Positions 29,322 through 40,308 are shown, numbered from the stretch's first letter. The stretch: DNA of 64,000 nucleotides from an uncultured Amylibacter sp. (GCA_905181935.1 CAJIZV010000002.1:744001-808000); one strand, 5' to 3'. Numbers and translations are program-made. Notes: a model not told the origin generated them from the letters alone.

Positions 29322-30611
29322 ATGCAGAGTTTTTCAATTGGATTAGCCGCTAACTATATTTTAGCCTGGGTGCTACAGCCTTTTGTAAAATCAAGATTGT
29401 CTAATTCAATTGAAAAAGGTGAATTACATAAAAAGTTAGCAGATCAATTGCAGGGCTTATCGCTTCAAACCCGTGGTGGAAAAACTTTGATTTGGTTACA
29501 TGCTAAAACGTTAGCAACAGCTGCAAGTTTTGGTGAAATTGTTGCTCATTTTGAAGAGAATAATAATATACAGTTTTTGTGGACAACAGAAGAAGATGAT
29601 CCTGATTGTACGTTTAAAATGACAGGAATTCATCAACACCTTCCTTTAGATTATCCAATGTTTGTTAATAGGTTTTTGGAGGGTTGGAAGCCTGATGCTG
29701 TGGTATGGCTATCAAATACAATTCGCCCAGTTTTATTATATAAAGTTATGAAGTCTAAAGTTCCCGCTATTTATGCTAATGCTGAATTAACCAGTTTAGA
29801 AACTAGAAAATATTTTTGGTTTCCAAGCTTTATTAAAGGTTATCTTTCATGTTTTGATCGTATTCTAGCTAAGTCAGATGAGGCAGCTAAACGCTTACGG
29901 CGCGCCAAAGCGCCACGAGTAAAGCTTGAAGTATTAGGTATGATGCAAAATGGCACGCGCGCGCTAACATACGATGAAATTGAGCGGTCAAGGTTTGCTT
30001 CTATTTTAAATAATCGGCCTATTTGGTTTGCTGCACATGCAGCAGCTGGTGAGATCGCAGCCTTAGGTAAAGCGCAGCGGCGGGTTTCCCGCATGGCACA
30101 AGGTTTATTGTTAATAATTCACATGGATGATCAAGAGCAAGCAATTATAGCTACAAGTAAACTTTCTGCATTAAGTTTACGGGTACAAATCTATAAGCAC
30201 GCATCTCCACTTGCACCAGAAACAGATATTTTAATTTCTTATGGGTTAAAGAATTTAGGGATGTGGTTTCGTTTGGCGCCAGTCTGTTTTTTAGGTGGAT
30301 CTTTGGTGCAAGCGGGTGGCGCGGATCCATTTGAAGCAGCAGCTTTAGGGTCTGCTATTTTGCATGGACCTTATACCCAAACTTATCAAAATGATTTTGA
30401 ACGTTTATTAGATGCAGGTGGTGCGCGTATGGTATATAATTCTGAAATGTTATCTAATGCACTTGTGGAAACCTTATCTCCCGAGCGCGCTGCTGAAATG
30501 GCACATGCAGCTTGGGAAATTTGCTCTGCAGGGGCAGAAGTAAATGATCGGGTAATCGAATTGTTAGATGGATATTTAGAAAAGGAAAAAAATATTGGCA
30601 CGCCCGCCTAG
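29322..30611 (+). CDS. waaA: 3-deoxy-D-manno-octulosonic acid (Kdo) transferase
   Basis: Transfers Kdo from CMP-Kdo to lipid A precursor at the inner membrane. The 429-aa GT-B (GT30-type) protein has an N-terminal hydrophobic segment (about 6-18), a conserved ANAELTSLETRKYFW acceptor-side motif, and the C-terminal donor-site motif FLGGSLVQAGGADPFEAAALG followed by HGPYT. It sits 9 bp after DUF4170 and overlaps lpxK by 17 bp, forming an LPS operon. Confidence 0.9.
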   Translation: MQSFSIGLAANYILAWVLQPFVKSRLSNSIEKGELHKKLADQLQGLSLQTRGGKTLIWLHAKTLATAASFGEIVAHFEENNNIQFLWTTEEDDPDCTFKMTGIHQHLPLDYPMFVNRFLEGWKPDAVVWLSNTIRPVLLYKVMKSKVPAIYANAELTSLETRKYFWFPSFIKGYLSCFDRILAKSDEAAKRLRRAKAPRVKLEVLGMMQNGTRALTYDEIERSRFASILNNRPIWFAAHAAAGEIAALGKAQRRVSRMAQGLLLIIHMDDQEQAIIATSKLSALSLRVQIYKHASPLAPETDILISYGLKNLGMWFRLAPVCFLGGSLVQAGGADPFEAAALGSAILHGPYTQTYQNDFERLLDAGGARMVYNSEMLSNALVETLSPERAAEMAHAAWEICSAGAEVNDRVIELLDGYLEKEKNIGTPA

Positions 30612-31557
30612 ATTTTGGAATAAGCCATTTAGTTTTGCTGCAACCTGCTTAACGCCACTGTCTTGGATTTATCAAGCAGCAACATTTTTACGTTTACGAA
30701 ATGGAATGCGTAAACAAATGGATGTGCCTGTGATTTGTGTGGGCAATATTAATATGGGTGGTACTGGTAAAACACCAGTCGTTATTGATCTAGTTATACG
30801 TTTAATCGCTATGGGTAAAACTCCAGTTATTGTTAGTCGTGGCTATGGTGGATCGCATGCTGGCCCACTAATGGTTTTACCTTCGCATACAGCTAATGAT
30901 GTGGGCGATGAGCCAATCTTATTAAATGGTTTTAGTGCAGTATGCGTTTCGCAAGATCGAATATTAGGTGCAGATATGGCAATCCTAAATGGTGCTGACG
31001 TAATAGTATTGGATGACGGTCTGCAAAACCCTGGCCTTGCGTATGATTTATCAATTACAGTTGTTGATCGAAAGATTGGCTTTGGTAATGGATGTGTATT
31101 TCCTGCAGGACCTTTACGTGAAACTGTTAAAAGTGGGCTAGCACGAACAGATTTAATCATTGCGATTGGTGAAAAAGGTGATATTTCCTCATCAAGAGTA
31201 CCCATAATTAATGGTATTTTAAAACCTTTAGAGACTGGAATGGACTGGAATGGGTTACGATCGTTTGCTTTTGCTGGAATTGGGAGGCCTGAAAAATTCT
31301 TCAATACATTAAAAAGTGCAGGTGCAAAAATTATTGCAACGCGCGAATTTTCCGATCATCAAAAAATTCCTGAAGCAATGTTAAAGCGTTTAGAAGCAGA
31401 GGCTTGGAATAACAATTCGCAGTTAGTGACAACAGAAAAAGATGCTGCACGATTACCTAAAGATTGGCAGCAAAAGGTACTCACTTTGCCTGTTCGTTTA
31501 GTTCTTGATAACGATGTTGAATTGGTAAACTGTTTAAAGAAGCTTTTTAAAAATTAG
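30595..31557 (+). CDS. lpxK: Tetraacyldisaccharide 4'-kinase
   Basis: Phosphorylates the 4'-position of the lipid A disaccharide at the inner membrane. The 320-aa protein has an N-terminal membrane-associated helix, Walker A MGGTGKTP (from about residue 54), SRGYGG, GDEP and VLDDGLQNP, all typical of LpxK. It starts with TTG at 30595 inside the end of waaA. Downstream lies a convergent CoA-transferase gene with no obvious terminator between them. Confidence 0.93.
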   Translation: MARPPRFWNKPFSFAATCLTPLSWIYQAATFLRLRNGMRKQMDVPVICVGNINMGGTGKTPVVIDLVIRLIAMGKTPVIVSRGYGGSHAGPLMVLPSHTANDVGDEPILLNGFSAVCVSQDRILGADMAILNGADVIVLDDGLQNPGLAYDLSITVVDRKIGFGNGCVFPAGPLRETVKSGLARTDLIIAIGEKGDISSSRVPIINGILKPLETGMDWNGLRSFAFAGIGRPEKFFNTLKSAGAKIIATREFSDHQKIPEAMLKRLEAEAWNNNSQLVTTEKDAARLPKDWQQKVLTLPVRLVLDNDVELVNCLKKLFKN

Positions 31558-31579
31558 CGGTTTCAATTATCTAAAATTT

Positions 31580-32707
31580 TTATTTTAATAACTTCTTGTT
31601 TGATGCACCTAAATTAGGAGATGGGGTGTCAAAACTCATTTCCATTTCTGAAAATAAAATAGGGTTTCGGACTGTTGGAATTCCACCTGCATTAACTTGC
31701 ATACCGCGATGCAAAACTTGGGGATCATCAAAAACTTCATCCATGGTATTAATTGGTCCTGCAGGAACTCCAAACACTTCACATTTATCTAATAATTGAG
31801 ATTTTGTTAGTTGAGCTGTTTTAGCTTCAATTAAATCCAATAGGGCACTGTGGTTTTTTAAACGTGCAGAATTAGTGCTAAATTGAGGATCAGAAAACCA
31901 TTTAGTTTTAAATATTTCACTAAATTTTTTGAATTGATTATCGTTTCCCACAGCTAAAATAATATAACCATCACTGACTGCAATTACACAGTAGGGAGAA
32001 ATGTTTGGATGGCTATTACCTTTGCGGTTGGGAGCACTACCTGTTGTTAGGTAATTCATTGCTTGGTTGGCAGTGACTGTAGTTGCGACATCTAGAAGGG
32101 ATAGGTCGATATGTTGCCCCACTCCAGTATCGTCTCGCGAGCGTAGTGCTGCTTGGATTGCTATGACTGCGTAGAGACCTGTGAAAATATCAGTGATTGC
32201 AACTCCAACTTTTTGGGGCTGACGATCGGGCTCTCCAGTTACTGACATTAAGCCAGACATACCTTGCATTAAAAAATCATACCCTGGCCGTTTTGCATAT
32301 GGGCCTGATTGGCCAAAGCCAGTGATAGAACAATATATTAGATTTGGATATTCAGAGTGTAGGCTATGATAATCCAAACCATATTTAGCCAAGCCATCAA
32401 CTTTAAAGTTTTCGATTAATATATCTGCAGTGGCTATCAGTTTTTTTAGCTTTTTTAAGCCATTTGGAGTTTTGAAATCTAAGGATACTGAATGTTTGCC
32501 ACGATTACAGCTATGATAATACGCAGCATTTATTTCGCCATCACTTTCAATAAAAGGGGGCCCCCACGTGCGTGTATCGTCTCCAGCTAAGCTTTCCACC
32601 TTTATAACTTCTGCGCCTAGATCAGCTAACGTTTGACCGGCCCACGGGCCGGCCAAAATGCGTGCTAATTCTATAACGCGAATGCCTTTTAATGGCAGCG
32701 CAGTCAT
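31580..32707 (-). CDS. CaiB/BaiF family CoA-transferase
   Basis: A 375-aa family III CoA-transferase. The N-terminal PLKGIRVIELARILAGPWAGQTLADLGAEVIKVE and NRGKHSVSLDFKTPNG segments and the catalytic Asp in PGYDFLMQGMSG are visible. Substrates in the family include formyl-CoA/oxalate, carnitine and dicarboxylic acids; none can be chosen here. It directly abuts the DsbA-like gene (zero spacing). A partner hydratase or dehydrogenase is not nearby, although glutaryl-CoA dehydrogenase lies 11 kb away. Confidence 0.85.
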   Translation of the reverse strand: MTALPLKGIRVIELARILAGPWAGQTLADLGAEVIKVESLAGDDTRTWGPPFIESDGEINAAYYHSCNRGKHSVSLDFKTPNGLKKLKKLIATADILIENFKVDGLAKYGLDYHSLHSEYPNLIYCSITGFGQSGPYAKRPGYDFLMQGMSGLMSVTGEPDRQPQKVGVAITDIFTGLYAVIAIQAALRSRDDTGVGQHIDLSLLDVATTVTANQAMNYLTTGSAPNRKGNSHPNISPYCVIAVSDGYIILAVGNDNQFKKFSEIFKTKWFSDPQFSTNSARLKNHSALLDLIEAKTAQLTKSQLLDKCEVFGVPAGPINTMDEVFDDPQVLHRGMQVNAGGIPTVRNPILFSEMEMSFDTPSPNLGASNKKLLK

Positions 32708-33319
32708 TTAAGGCATTGCCTCTTCAATGAGTGCTGCTAATTCTGTGAAAGATTTATTTCCTACATTTTTGCCATTCACGATAAGTGATGGAGTAGAACT
32801 CACATTGTCAGTTTTTGATGTTTCCTGAAAGCGAGCAACCATTGCAGTTGCTACTTCTTTGTTTTGCAAACAGGCTTCCATTTCGGTTTCTTCTAACCCT
32901 GCAATTCGGCCTATTTTATATAGATTTTGCGCTATGGCTGCGCCACCATCACCCATGGTCCACTCCCGTTGTTTTGAATAAAGTAGATTAGAAATTGCAA
33001 AATATTTTTTTTCTCCACCGGGGCAGCGCGCCAATAGTGCTGCCCATAAACCTGGACCGTCAAAATAGACCTCCCTGTAAATAAACCTTACCTTACCAGT
33101 ATCAATATAATCTTTACGTAAACTTGGGAAAACATTTTTGTGAAAAGTAGCGCAATGTGGACAAGTAAATGATGCATACTCAATTACAGTAACTGGTGCA
33201 TCTTCTGAGCCCATGATCATATCAGGAATAATTATTGTTTCAGTATCTGCAAACAGTGATGTTGTACTGGCACTAATTGCCCCAGCTGAAAGAAGGCCTG
33301 TAAAAGTTCTGCGATCCAT
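32708..33319 (-). CDS. Periplasmic DsbA-family thiol oxidoreductase
   Basis: A 203-aa exported thioredoxin-fold protein with a signal peptide (about residues 1-24, ending FADTET), the CPHC active site (Cys53-Cys56), a helical insert and the cis-Pro segment SSTPSLIVNGK. The family introduces or isomerises disulfides in the periplasm. It starts 3 bp after the DUF721 gene stop and directly abuts the CaiB-like gene. The N-terminal MDRRTF resembles a twin-arginine context but lacks a full consensus. Confidence 0.88.
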   Translation of the reverse strand: MDRRTFTGLLSAGAISASTTSLFADTETIIIPDMIMGSEDAPVTVIEYASFTCPHCATFHKNVFPSLRKDYIDTGKVRFIYREVYFDGPGLWAALLARCPGGEKKYFAISNLLYSKQREWTMGDGGAAIAQNLYKIGRIAGLEETEMEACLQNKEVATAMVARFQETSKTDNVSSTPSLIVNGKNVGNKSFTELAALIEEAMP

Positions 33320-33322
33320 AAG

Positions 33323-33817
33323 TTATTCCTTGTTGTTGCGCGTCAATATATTTTTACCCAATCTTGCTAGGGCATTCTTGAGATTGTTATCTGATACACC
33401 TTTTACTGAAATTTCAACGATATTCCGCTGTTTATCTGATAACACTTTCGTGGGCTTTTTATAATCTAAGGCTTTAGTGGGATCTTCGAACCCTATTGGT
33501 GCTGTTTGTGTTATTTTAATACGACTAATTGCGTTATATCCATACACTGAATTTACTTTTGTTAATATTTGCGGCAATTGCATTTGCAATATAGGCGCAT
33601 TTGCACCCGTTGTTAATAAAGTTAGGGTTGCTCCAAAACCTTGCTTTCCATAGCTAACCTTTACTGGTCGACATATTTGTGCCGTTGCAGGGCCTGCTAT
33701 ATCTTCCCAATGGGTCAAAAGCCTTGTTTCAGCAAAACCACGCGATTCAGATGCAGAGCGGATGCGGGTTTTCAATAAACCACCTGTTTGCATAAATCCG
33801 CGAGACTTACGTGCCAT
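33323..33817 (-). CDS. DUF721 (DciA-related) family protein
   Basis: A 164-aa protein with the DUF721 N-terminal pattern (LLKTRIRSASESRGFAETRLLTHWEDIAGPATAQICRPVKV). Relatives include DciA, a loader of the replicative helicase, but the link is only at family level. The second ATG (33817) is preferred because AGGA is properly spaced from it; a start at 33826 would add three residues. It is divergent from mutY, a pairing common in Rhodobacterales. Confidence 0.82.
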   Translation of the reverse strand: MARKSRGFMQTGGLLKTRIRSASESRGFAETRLLTHWEDIAGPATAQICRPVKVSYGKQGFGATLTLLTTGANAPILQMQLPQILTKVNSVYGYNAISRIKITQTAPIGFEDPTKALDYKKPTKVLSDKQRNIVEISVKGVSDNNLKNALARLGKNILTRNNKE

Positions 33818-33906
33818 TGGCTCCATTTCCTGTAATTAAAAGACGTTTAAGTTTATATAAAAAGTTAATATTAAACTTATAACAGATTCTTTTGAAAAGG
33901 GCATAT

Positions 33907-34977
33907 GTGTTGAGTAATAAAGTTGAAAGGTCAGCAAATTTACTTGATTGGTATGATGCCAATGCTCGTGAAATGCCTTGGCGTGTATCGCCGTTAGATC
34001 GAGCAGCTGGAGTTATGCCGAATCCATATCATATTTGGATGTCGGAAGTGATGCTACAGCAAACAACAGTTGCTGCAGTAAAAAAATATTTTATTAAATT
34101 TACAACATTATGGCCAACTGTATTAGACTTAGCTCAGGCTGAAGATGCTGATGTTATGGCTGCATGGGCAGGCTTGGGATATTATGCTCGGGCGCGTAAT
34201 CTTTTAAAATGTGCACGCGTTATCACCAACGAGCTTGGTGGGGTATTCCCGAATTATGAACAGGGCTTATTAAAATTACCTGGAATTGGTCCTTATACAG
34301 CAGCGGCAATTACAAGTATTGCGTTTGATTTAAAAGCTACGGTTCTGGATGGTAACGTTGAAAGAGTTATGTCTCGAATTTATGCAGTTCTAGAACCATT
34401 ACCTAAATCAAAAGAATATTTGCGTTCATTGGCTGCAGGATTAACGCCAGCTGTTAGGCCTGGAGATTATGCACAAGCAGTTATGGATTTGGGTGCAACT
34501 ATATGTACTCCACGCTCACCTAATTGTGGAGGTTGTCCATGGAGTATTAATTGTTTGGCACGGCTAAAAGGCATCGCAGCAGAGCTCCCTAAAAAGACTC
34601 CAAAAATAAAAAAACCAACACGGGTTGGTATAATCTATTTGGCAATTAACTCTAGTGGAGCAGTATTGCTTGAGCGCCGTCCAGATAAAGGCTTACTTGG
34701 GGGAATGCTAGGTTGGCCAGGAAGTGACTGGGCAGTTGAGCAGGTTGAGCATACACCACCATTCAACACACATTGGACCACTTTAAATGAAACTGTGCGC
34801 CACACTTTTACGCACTTTCATTTAGAATTAACTGTGAAAACTGCATTTGATATTAAAAGTATTCCACAATTTGGTGAGTTTATTAAAAGACAAAATTTCA
34901 AATCAACTGACTTGCCTACTGTTATGCGTAAAGTTTGGGATTTAGCTGCACCATTAGAGCCAAAACTGTATTTTTAA
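33907..34977 (+). CDS. mutY: A/G-specific adenine glycosylase
   Basis: Removes adenine mispaired with 8-oxoguanine. The HhH-GPD glycosylase has MLQQTTV (catalytic-Glu helix), LPGIGPYTA with LDGNVERV (catalytic Asp), and the [4Fe-4S] loop with CX6CX2CX5C spacing (CTPRSPNCGGCPWSINC). The C-terminal NUDIX-like domain that reads 8-oxoG includes LLERRPDKGLLGGMLGWPG. There is no ATG; GTG at 33907 has AAAAGG upstream at good spacing and is chosen over TTG at 33892 or 33910. About 356 aa. Confidence 0.94.
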   Translation: MLSNKVERSANLLDWYDANAREMPWRVSPLDRAAGVMPNPYHIWMSEVMLQQTTVAAVKKYFIKFTTLWPTVLDLAQAEDADVMAAWAGLGYYARARNLLKCARVITNELGGVFPNYEQGLLKLPGIGPYTAAAITSIAFDLKATVLDGNVERVMSRIYAVLEPLPKSKEYLRSLAAGLTPAVRPGDYAQAVMDLGATICTPRSPNCGGCPWSINCLARLKGIAAELPKKTPKIKKPTRVGIIYLAINSSGAVLLERRPDKGLLGGMLGWPGSDWAVEQVEHTPPFNTHWTTLNETVRHTFTHFHLELTVKTAFDIKSIPQFGEFIKRQNFKSTDLPTVMRKVWDLAAPLEPKLYF

Positions 34978-34990
34978 ATATATCTTTTCT

Positions 34991-35016
34991 AAAAAAACCC
35001 CGTCACAAGGACGGGG
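34991..35016 (-). terminator. Intrinsic terminator downstream of ccrM
   Basis: Stem CCCCGTC (34998-35004) pairs with GACGGGG (35010-35016). On the minus strand it is followed by seven T (complement of 34991-34997). It lies about 100 bp after the ccrM stop and shortly after the convergent mutY. Confidence 0.88.
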
Positions 35017-35114
35017 CAAGTTGGCAATGTTTAAAACATATAGTTTTAAACGGTGGTAATCATCGGCATAGTTATACCGAATACTCGAGGCATGTTACGC
35101 CTCAAGTAAAATCT

Positions 35115-36257
<1,143 letters not shown>

Positions 36258-36264
36258 CTAAAAT

Positions 36265-36303
36265 GATTCAAAGTAGGCCTGAGGTCAATTTATATTATGA
36301 ATC
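36265..36303 (-). promoter_or_regulatory. Pair of GANTC methylation sites upstream of ccrM
   Basis: GATTC at 36265-36269 and GAATC at 36299-36303 both lie in the 84-bp spacer before ccrM. In Caulobacter two GANTC sites in the ccrM promoter/leader make it methylation-sensitive. By chance about 0.3 sites would be expected in a spacer this size and composition (rough estimate). Confidence 0.45.
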
Positions 36304-36305
36304 AA

Positions 36306-36926
36306 TTACTTAGAGGATGAAGCAGAATACAAGATATTGTGTATAGGTTTGAAAGAACGTCTATGGTGAGGGGTGACCCCATGATTTAGCAGTCCTAACT
36401 GATGCATTTTTGTACCATACCCAGCATTTTTTTCCCACCCATATCCAGGAAATGCTTCAGATAAATCTGACATCAACCGGTCTCGAGTAACTTTTGCGAT
36501 AATTGATGCTGCTGCAATTGAAACTGATTTGGCATCACCTTTCACTACGGCTGTTGCTGGACTAGGTAGGTTTGGGGGTAATTTATTACCATCAACTAAA
36601 ATATGGTTGGGTATTGGTAGATGTGAAACGGCACGTTCCATAGCCCGAAATGTAGCTTGTAGAATGTTAATTAGGTCAATTTCAGCAACCTCTACATGAA
36701 CACATGATACTTGTGCGCTGTCCATGATAAGATCAAACAATTGTTCACGTCGTTTCGCCGTTAATACTTTAGAATCGTTTAGGCCGTCAGGAATATTATT
36801 GGGATCAAGTATAACTGCACAAGCTGTAACTGGCCCCGCCCATGGCCCACGCCCTACTTCGTCAATACCTGCTATTATTTCTTTTCCAGAAATACGTAAT
36901 TCAGTCTCAAGGTCATAATTTGCCAT
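36306..36926 (-). CDS. rnhB: Ribonuclease HII
   Basis: Removes RNA from RNA-DNA hybrids, including single misincorporated ribonucleotides. The 206-aa protein begins the RNase HII domain with GIDEVGRGPWAGPVTA (catalytic Asp-Glu) and continues with LVDGNKLP, KGDAKSVSIAAASIIAKVTRD and GYGT. It lies between the ABC transporter ATPase gene (31 bp upstream) and ccrM on the same strand; read-through from the transporter operon is possible. The rnhB-ccrM pairing is conserved in Rhodobacterales. Confidence 0.95.
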   Translation of the reverse strand: MANYDLETELRISGKEIIAGIDEVGRGPWAGPVTACAVILDPNNIPDGLNDSKVLTAKRREQLFDLIMDSAQVSCVHVEVAEIDLINILQATFRAMERAVSHLPIPNHILVDGNKLPPNLPSPATAVVKGDAKSVSIAAASIIAKVTRDRLMSDLSEAFPGYGWEKNAGYGTKMHQLGLLNHGVTPHHRRSFKPIHNILYSASSSK

Positions 36927-36957
36927 AAATTAATTTACCCAATGGCCGTTACAGCTT

Positions 36958-39066
36958 TCAAGCCTGTTTTACCTTTGCTGGTGACTTTTTTTTAGTTTGT
37001 GTAATTACAGGCCCCATTGCATCCAAAACTTTGTCTGAAAGGTGACATTTCATTTCGTGATTATTTGCCAATATGCGCGTGGGTGGAACTTCTATATCAC
37101 AGAGATTATTTTTTACTTTATCTTTATAAAGACAACGCGTTTGAAATGGGCAGCCAGTGGGAGGGTTCATTGCTGAAGGAATATCGCCATCTAATACTAC
37201 TCGTTTTTTTACAATAGATGTGTCAGCTATTGGCACAGCTGATAACAAGGCTTCCGTGTAGGGATGGTAAGGTGGGCTAAAGATTTGTTCGGTTGTTCCC
37301 ATTTCTACCACATGCCCAAGATACATAACCATAACGCGGTCAGATAAATAACGTACTATGGATAGGTCATGACTGATAAATAATAGTGTGGTTTTATTTT
37401 CGCGCTGAATATCCATTAACAACTGGGTTACTGCAGCCTGAACGGATACATCGAGTGCTGAAACTGGTTCATCCGCAACAACGATTTTAGCGTCACCTGC
37501 AAATGCGCGGGCAATACCAACACGTTGCTTTTGACCACCTGACAGCTGACGTGGCATACGGGATGCAAATTCACGGGGTAGCTTTACTAAATCTAGTAGC
37601 TGTAGCATCCTATCTTCACGCTCAGCTGGACTATTACCTACACCAAAAATTTCCAAAGCGCGTATTATTTGAGAGCCTACTGTCATGGCAGGATTTAGTG
37701 TATCAAATGGATTTTGGAAAACCATCTGAACTGATGATACAGTTTTGATATCGCGATCTTGGATCATTGTGTTGCCAACATCTTCACCCAATAAATTAAC
37801 TGAGCCGTCTGTCGCTGTTTCTAATCCCATTAAAACCTTAGCCAGTGTTGATTTACCACAGCCAGATTCACCTACAATCGCCAGTGTTTCACTTTCGCGG
37901 GCTTCAAATGTTATTGTTTCGTTAGCTTTAACAACTCTTTTTTCACCACCCCCAAAAACTGCATTTGCAGCCACCTCATAATATTTTTTTAGATTATCTA
38001 CTTTTAAGACAATATCGCCTGACATCACTTTTTTGGTATCATTTCCAGCGGCTAGTTTAGCATTCCAGTCTATTTCATTAAATTTTACACACCGGCTATG
38101 ATGCCTATTATTTTGGGCAAAAGCTTCCATTTTTATTTCGCTGGCGTCACACCTACCGGCTTCAAAATAGTTACATCTAGGGCCAAAATTACATCCATTA
38201 GGACGCTCATGAGGTAGTGGAAAATTACCTGGAATTGCCACAAGTGGGCTTTCGTTTTTATTGGCGCCTGGAAGGGGGATCGAACGAAATAATGCCTGTG
38301 TATAAGGATGTCGCATTTTATCGAATACATCTTCAATGGAACCAGTTTCAACAGCTTCACCAGAATACATTACACATAGTCGATCGCACGTATCTAAGAT
38401 AAGACCAAGGTTGTGGCTAATAAATAGCATTGATGTGCCATATTTTTTACCCAAATCTTTTACTAAATCTACAATACCTGCTTCAACTGTTACATCTAAT
38501 GCAGTTGTCGGCTCATCTAAGATCAATAGTGATGGCTTTGACATCAGTGCCATCGCAATAACAATACGCTGTTGTTGCCCACCTGAAAGTTGATGTGGAA
38601 ATGCATTCATAATCCGTTTTGGATCAGGCAAGCGAACCGACTCCACAACATCGATTGCCATATCATATGCCACTTGCTTTGAAACACCTTCGTGAATCAT
38701 GGGCACTTCCATCAATTGTTTACCAATTTTCATTGCAGGATTTAAAGATGCCATTGGCTCTTGGTAAATCATTGCGATTTCAGAGCCCCGTAATTCGCGA
38801 AGCTCTGCTTGTGACATGGTTGTAAGTTCGCGACCTTTAAATTTAATCGATCCAGAAACACATTCCCCGTTAACTCCTAAATCTTGCATAACGCCCAAAG
38901 CAACAGTCGATTTTCCACAGCCTGATTCACCAACAAGACCCATTGCTTCGCCCGGCATTACTGTGCATGAAAAATCCATGACAGCAGGTATTTCAAACAA
39001 TCTCGTAAAAAATGATATTGAAAGATTTTTAATCTCTAGGATTGGGCCATCATATGGTTCATTCAT
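36958..39066 (-). CDS. Oligopeptide/dipeptide ABC transporter, fused double ATPase
   Basis: A 702-aa protein made of two complete ABC ATPase domains in tandem, equivalent to DppD and DppF. Domain 1 has Walker A GESGCGKST, signature LSGGQQQR and Walker B LLILDEPT, followed by the oligopeptide-family C-terminal cysteine segment (GCNFGPRCNYFEAGRCD). Domain 2 repeats GESGCGKST, LSGGQKQR and VVADEPVSALD, ending with GCPFQTRCLYK. It energises the two permeases upstream (9-bp gap). It is the last transporter gene of the operon. Confidence 0.93.
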   Translation of the reverse strand: MNEPYDGPILEIKNLSISFFTRLFEIPAVMDFSCTVMPGEAMGLVGESGCGKSTVALGVMQDLGVNGECVSGSIKFKGRELTTMSQAELRELRGSEIAMIYQEPMASLNPAMKIGKQLMEVPMIHEGVSKQVAYDMAIDVVESVRLPDPKRIMNAFPHQLSGGQQQRIVIAMALMSKPSLLILDEPTTALDVTVEAGIVDLVKDLGKKYGTSMLFISHNLGLILDTCDRLCVMYSGEAVETGSIEDVFDKMRHPYTQALFRSIPLPGANKNESPLVAIPGNFPLPHERPNGCNFGPRCNYFEAGRCDASEIKMEAFAQNNRHHSRCVKFNEIDWNAKLAAGNDTKKVMSGDIVLKVDNLKKYYEVAANAVFGGGEKRVVKANETITFEARESETLAIVGESGCGKSTLAKVLMGLETATDGSVNLLGEDVGNTMIQDRDIKTVSSVQMVFQNPFDTLNPAMTVGSQIIRALEIFGVGNSPAEREDRMLQLLDLVKLPREFASRMPRQLSGGQKQRVGIARAFAGDAKIVVADEPVSALDVSVQAAVTQLLMDIQRENKTTLLFISHDLSIVRYLSDRVMVMYLGHVVEMGTTEQIFSPPYHPYTEALLSAVPIADTSIVKKRVVLDGDIPSAMNPPTGCPFQTRCLYKDKVKNNLCDIEVPPTRILANNHEMKCHLSDKVLDAMGPVITQTKKKSPAKVKQA

Positions 39067-39075
39067 ATTTATCTC

Positions 39076-40296
39076 CTAGTCTTTCAAACTTTGTTCACGC
39101 AGGCCATCTGCTAGAAGGTTTAGGCCGAGTACGAGACTCATCAATGATAATGCAGGTGGCAATGCGGGATGGGTATAAATTGATAGCAATTTACGACCTG
39201 AATTAATCGTAGTACCCCAATCAGGACTTTCTGACTCTAAACCCAAACCAAAAAAGCCTAAGGTTCCCAGTAATATAATAGTATATCCAATGCGCAAACA
39301 AAAATCGACAATAAGGGGACCGCGCGCATTTGGTAAAATTTCCCATAGCATAATATACCAAGGAGTTTCACCACGTGTTTGCGCTGCTGCAACATAATCT
39401 CGAGTTTGTATATCCATCGTCATGCCTCGTACGATACGAAATACTGTAGGTGAATTAACAAAAACAACAGACACAAAAACAATTAAAATATTTGGTTGCA
39501 TATAAACCAAGCCCTTTGGAAATAAACTCCATTCAACTTCTGGTCCATAAAATAAATTGCGAATTATAACCAATGGGTCTGCATTAAATGCCGCGCCCAG
39601 GTAGATCCAGCCACCAACTAATAATGTCCAAAGCATAAATTTATTCCGAACTTTTGGACGGATATGAAAGCGGGACTGCCAAAGTAATAACATAAATAAG
39701 ATCGGAATTAAGAACATTACACCTGCCAAATATTTAGGAAGACCTGTTTCAATAATTTCTGGTGTAACTAAAAGATAAAACAGTAGAATTACAGGAAATG
39801 CTAAAATGAGATTTGCTAAAAATGATAAAGTAGTATCAATCTTTTTTCCAAAATACCCAGCTGGTAAACCTAAAGTTATGCCTACCATAAAAGCAAATAA
39901 AGTTGCTAATGGTGCGATTTTTAAAACAATGCGACTACCTGCTATTACACGTGAAAACACATCGCGCGCTAGGTGATCGCCACCAAGTAAATACCACTGG
40001 TAATCATTTTCAGTGGCACCTCGTAATGGTGTGCCTGGCACTTTATTTTTCATTCCAGAAACTTGATCCAATGGATTATGTGTCATAATTAAATCTGCAA
40101 ACAAAGCAGTTAAAACCCAAAACAATACAAGAACAAAGCCAGTCATGCCAATTGGGCTATCAAATAATTTGCCGTATAATCCTGTACTGCGTTTCGTTCT
40201 TATCGAAATTAAGAAAACTAAAATAATGCCAAGCCACACAACCCAAAATTGTGAAACTATATTAGTAAAAATATTAAAACTAGTTAAGGGTTCCAA
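39076..40296 (-). CDS. Peptide-type ABC transporter permease (DppC-like)
   Basis: A 406-aa inner-membrane permease, longer than typical DppC because of an extra N-terminal hydrophobic stretch and an insert of two membrane segments (about 195-245). The EAA-loop that contacts the ATPase is visible as YVAAAQTRGETPWYIMLWEILPNARGPLIV. The GLGLESESPDWGTTI segment near the C-terminus is characteristic of the family. It lies between the DppB-like permease (12 bp) and the fused ATPase (9 bp). Confidence 0.9.
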   Translation of the reverse strand: MEPLTSFNIFTNIVSQFWVVWLGIILVFLISIRTKRSTGLYGKLFDSPIGMTGFVLVLFWVLTALFADLIMTHNPLDQVSGMKNKVPGTPLRGATENDYQWYLLGGDHLARDVFSRVIAGSRIVLKIAPLATLFAFMVGITLGLPAGYFGKKIDTTLSFLANLILAFPVILLFYLLVTPEIIETGLPKYLAGVMFLIPILFMLLLWQSRFHIRPKVRNKFMLWTLLVGGWIYLGAAFNADPLVIIRNLFYGPEVEWSLFPKGLVYMQPNILIVFVSVVFVNSPTVFRIVRGMTMDIQTRDYVAAAQTRGETPWYIMLWEILPNARGPLIVDFCLRIGYTIILLGTLGFFGLGLESESPDWGTTINSGRKLLSIYTHPALPPALSLMSLVLGLNLLADGLREQSLKD

Positions 40297-40308
40297 AGTC
40301 TGTCCTCC

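Noticed and set aside
30843..31304. Antisense ORF of 153 codons opposite lpxK
   Set aside because: It mirrors the conserved lpxK reading frame and its translation has no domain-like pattern.
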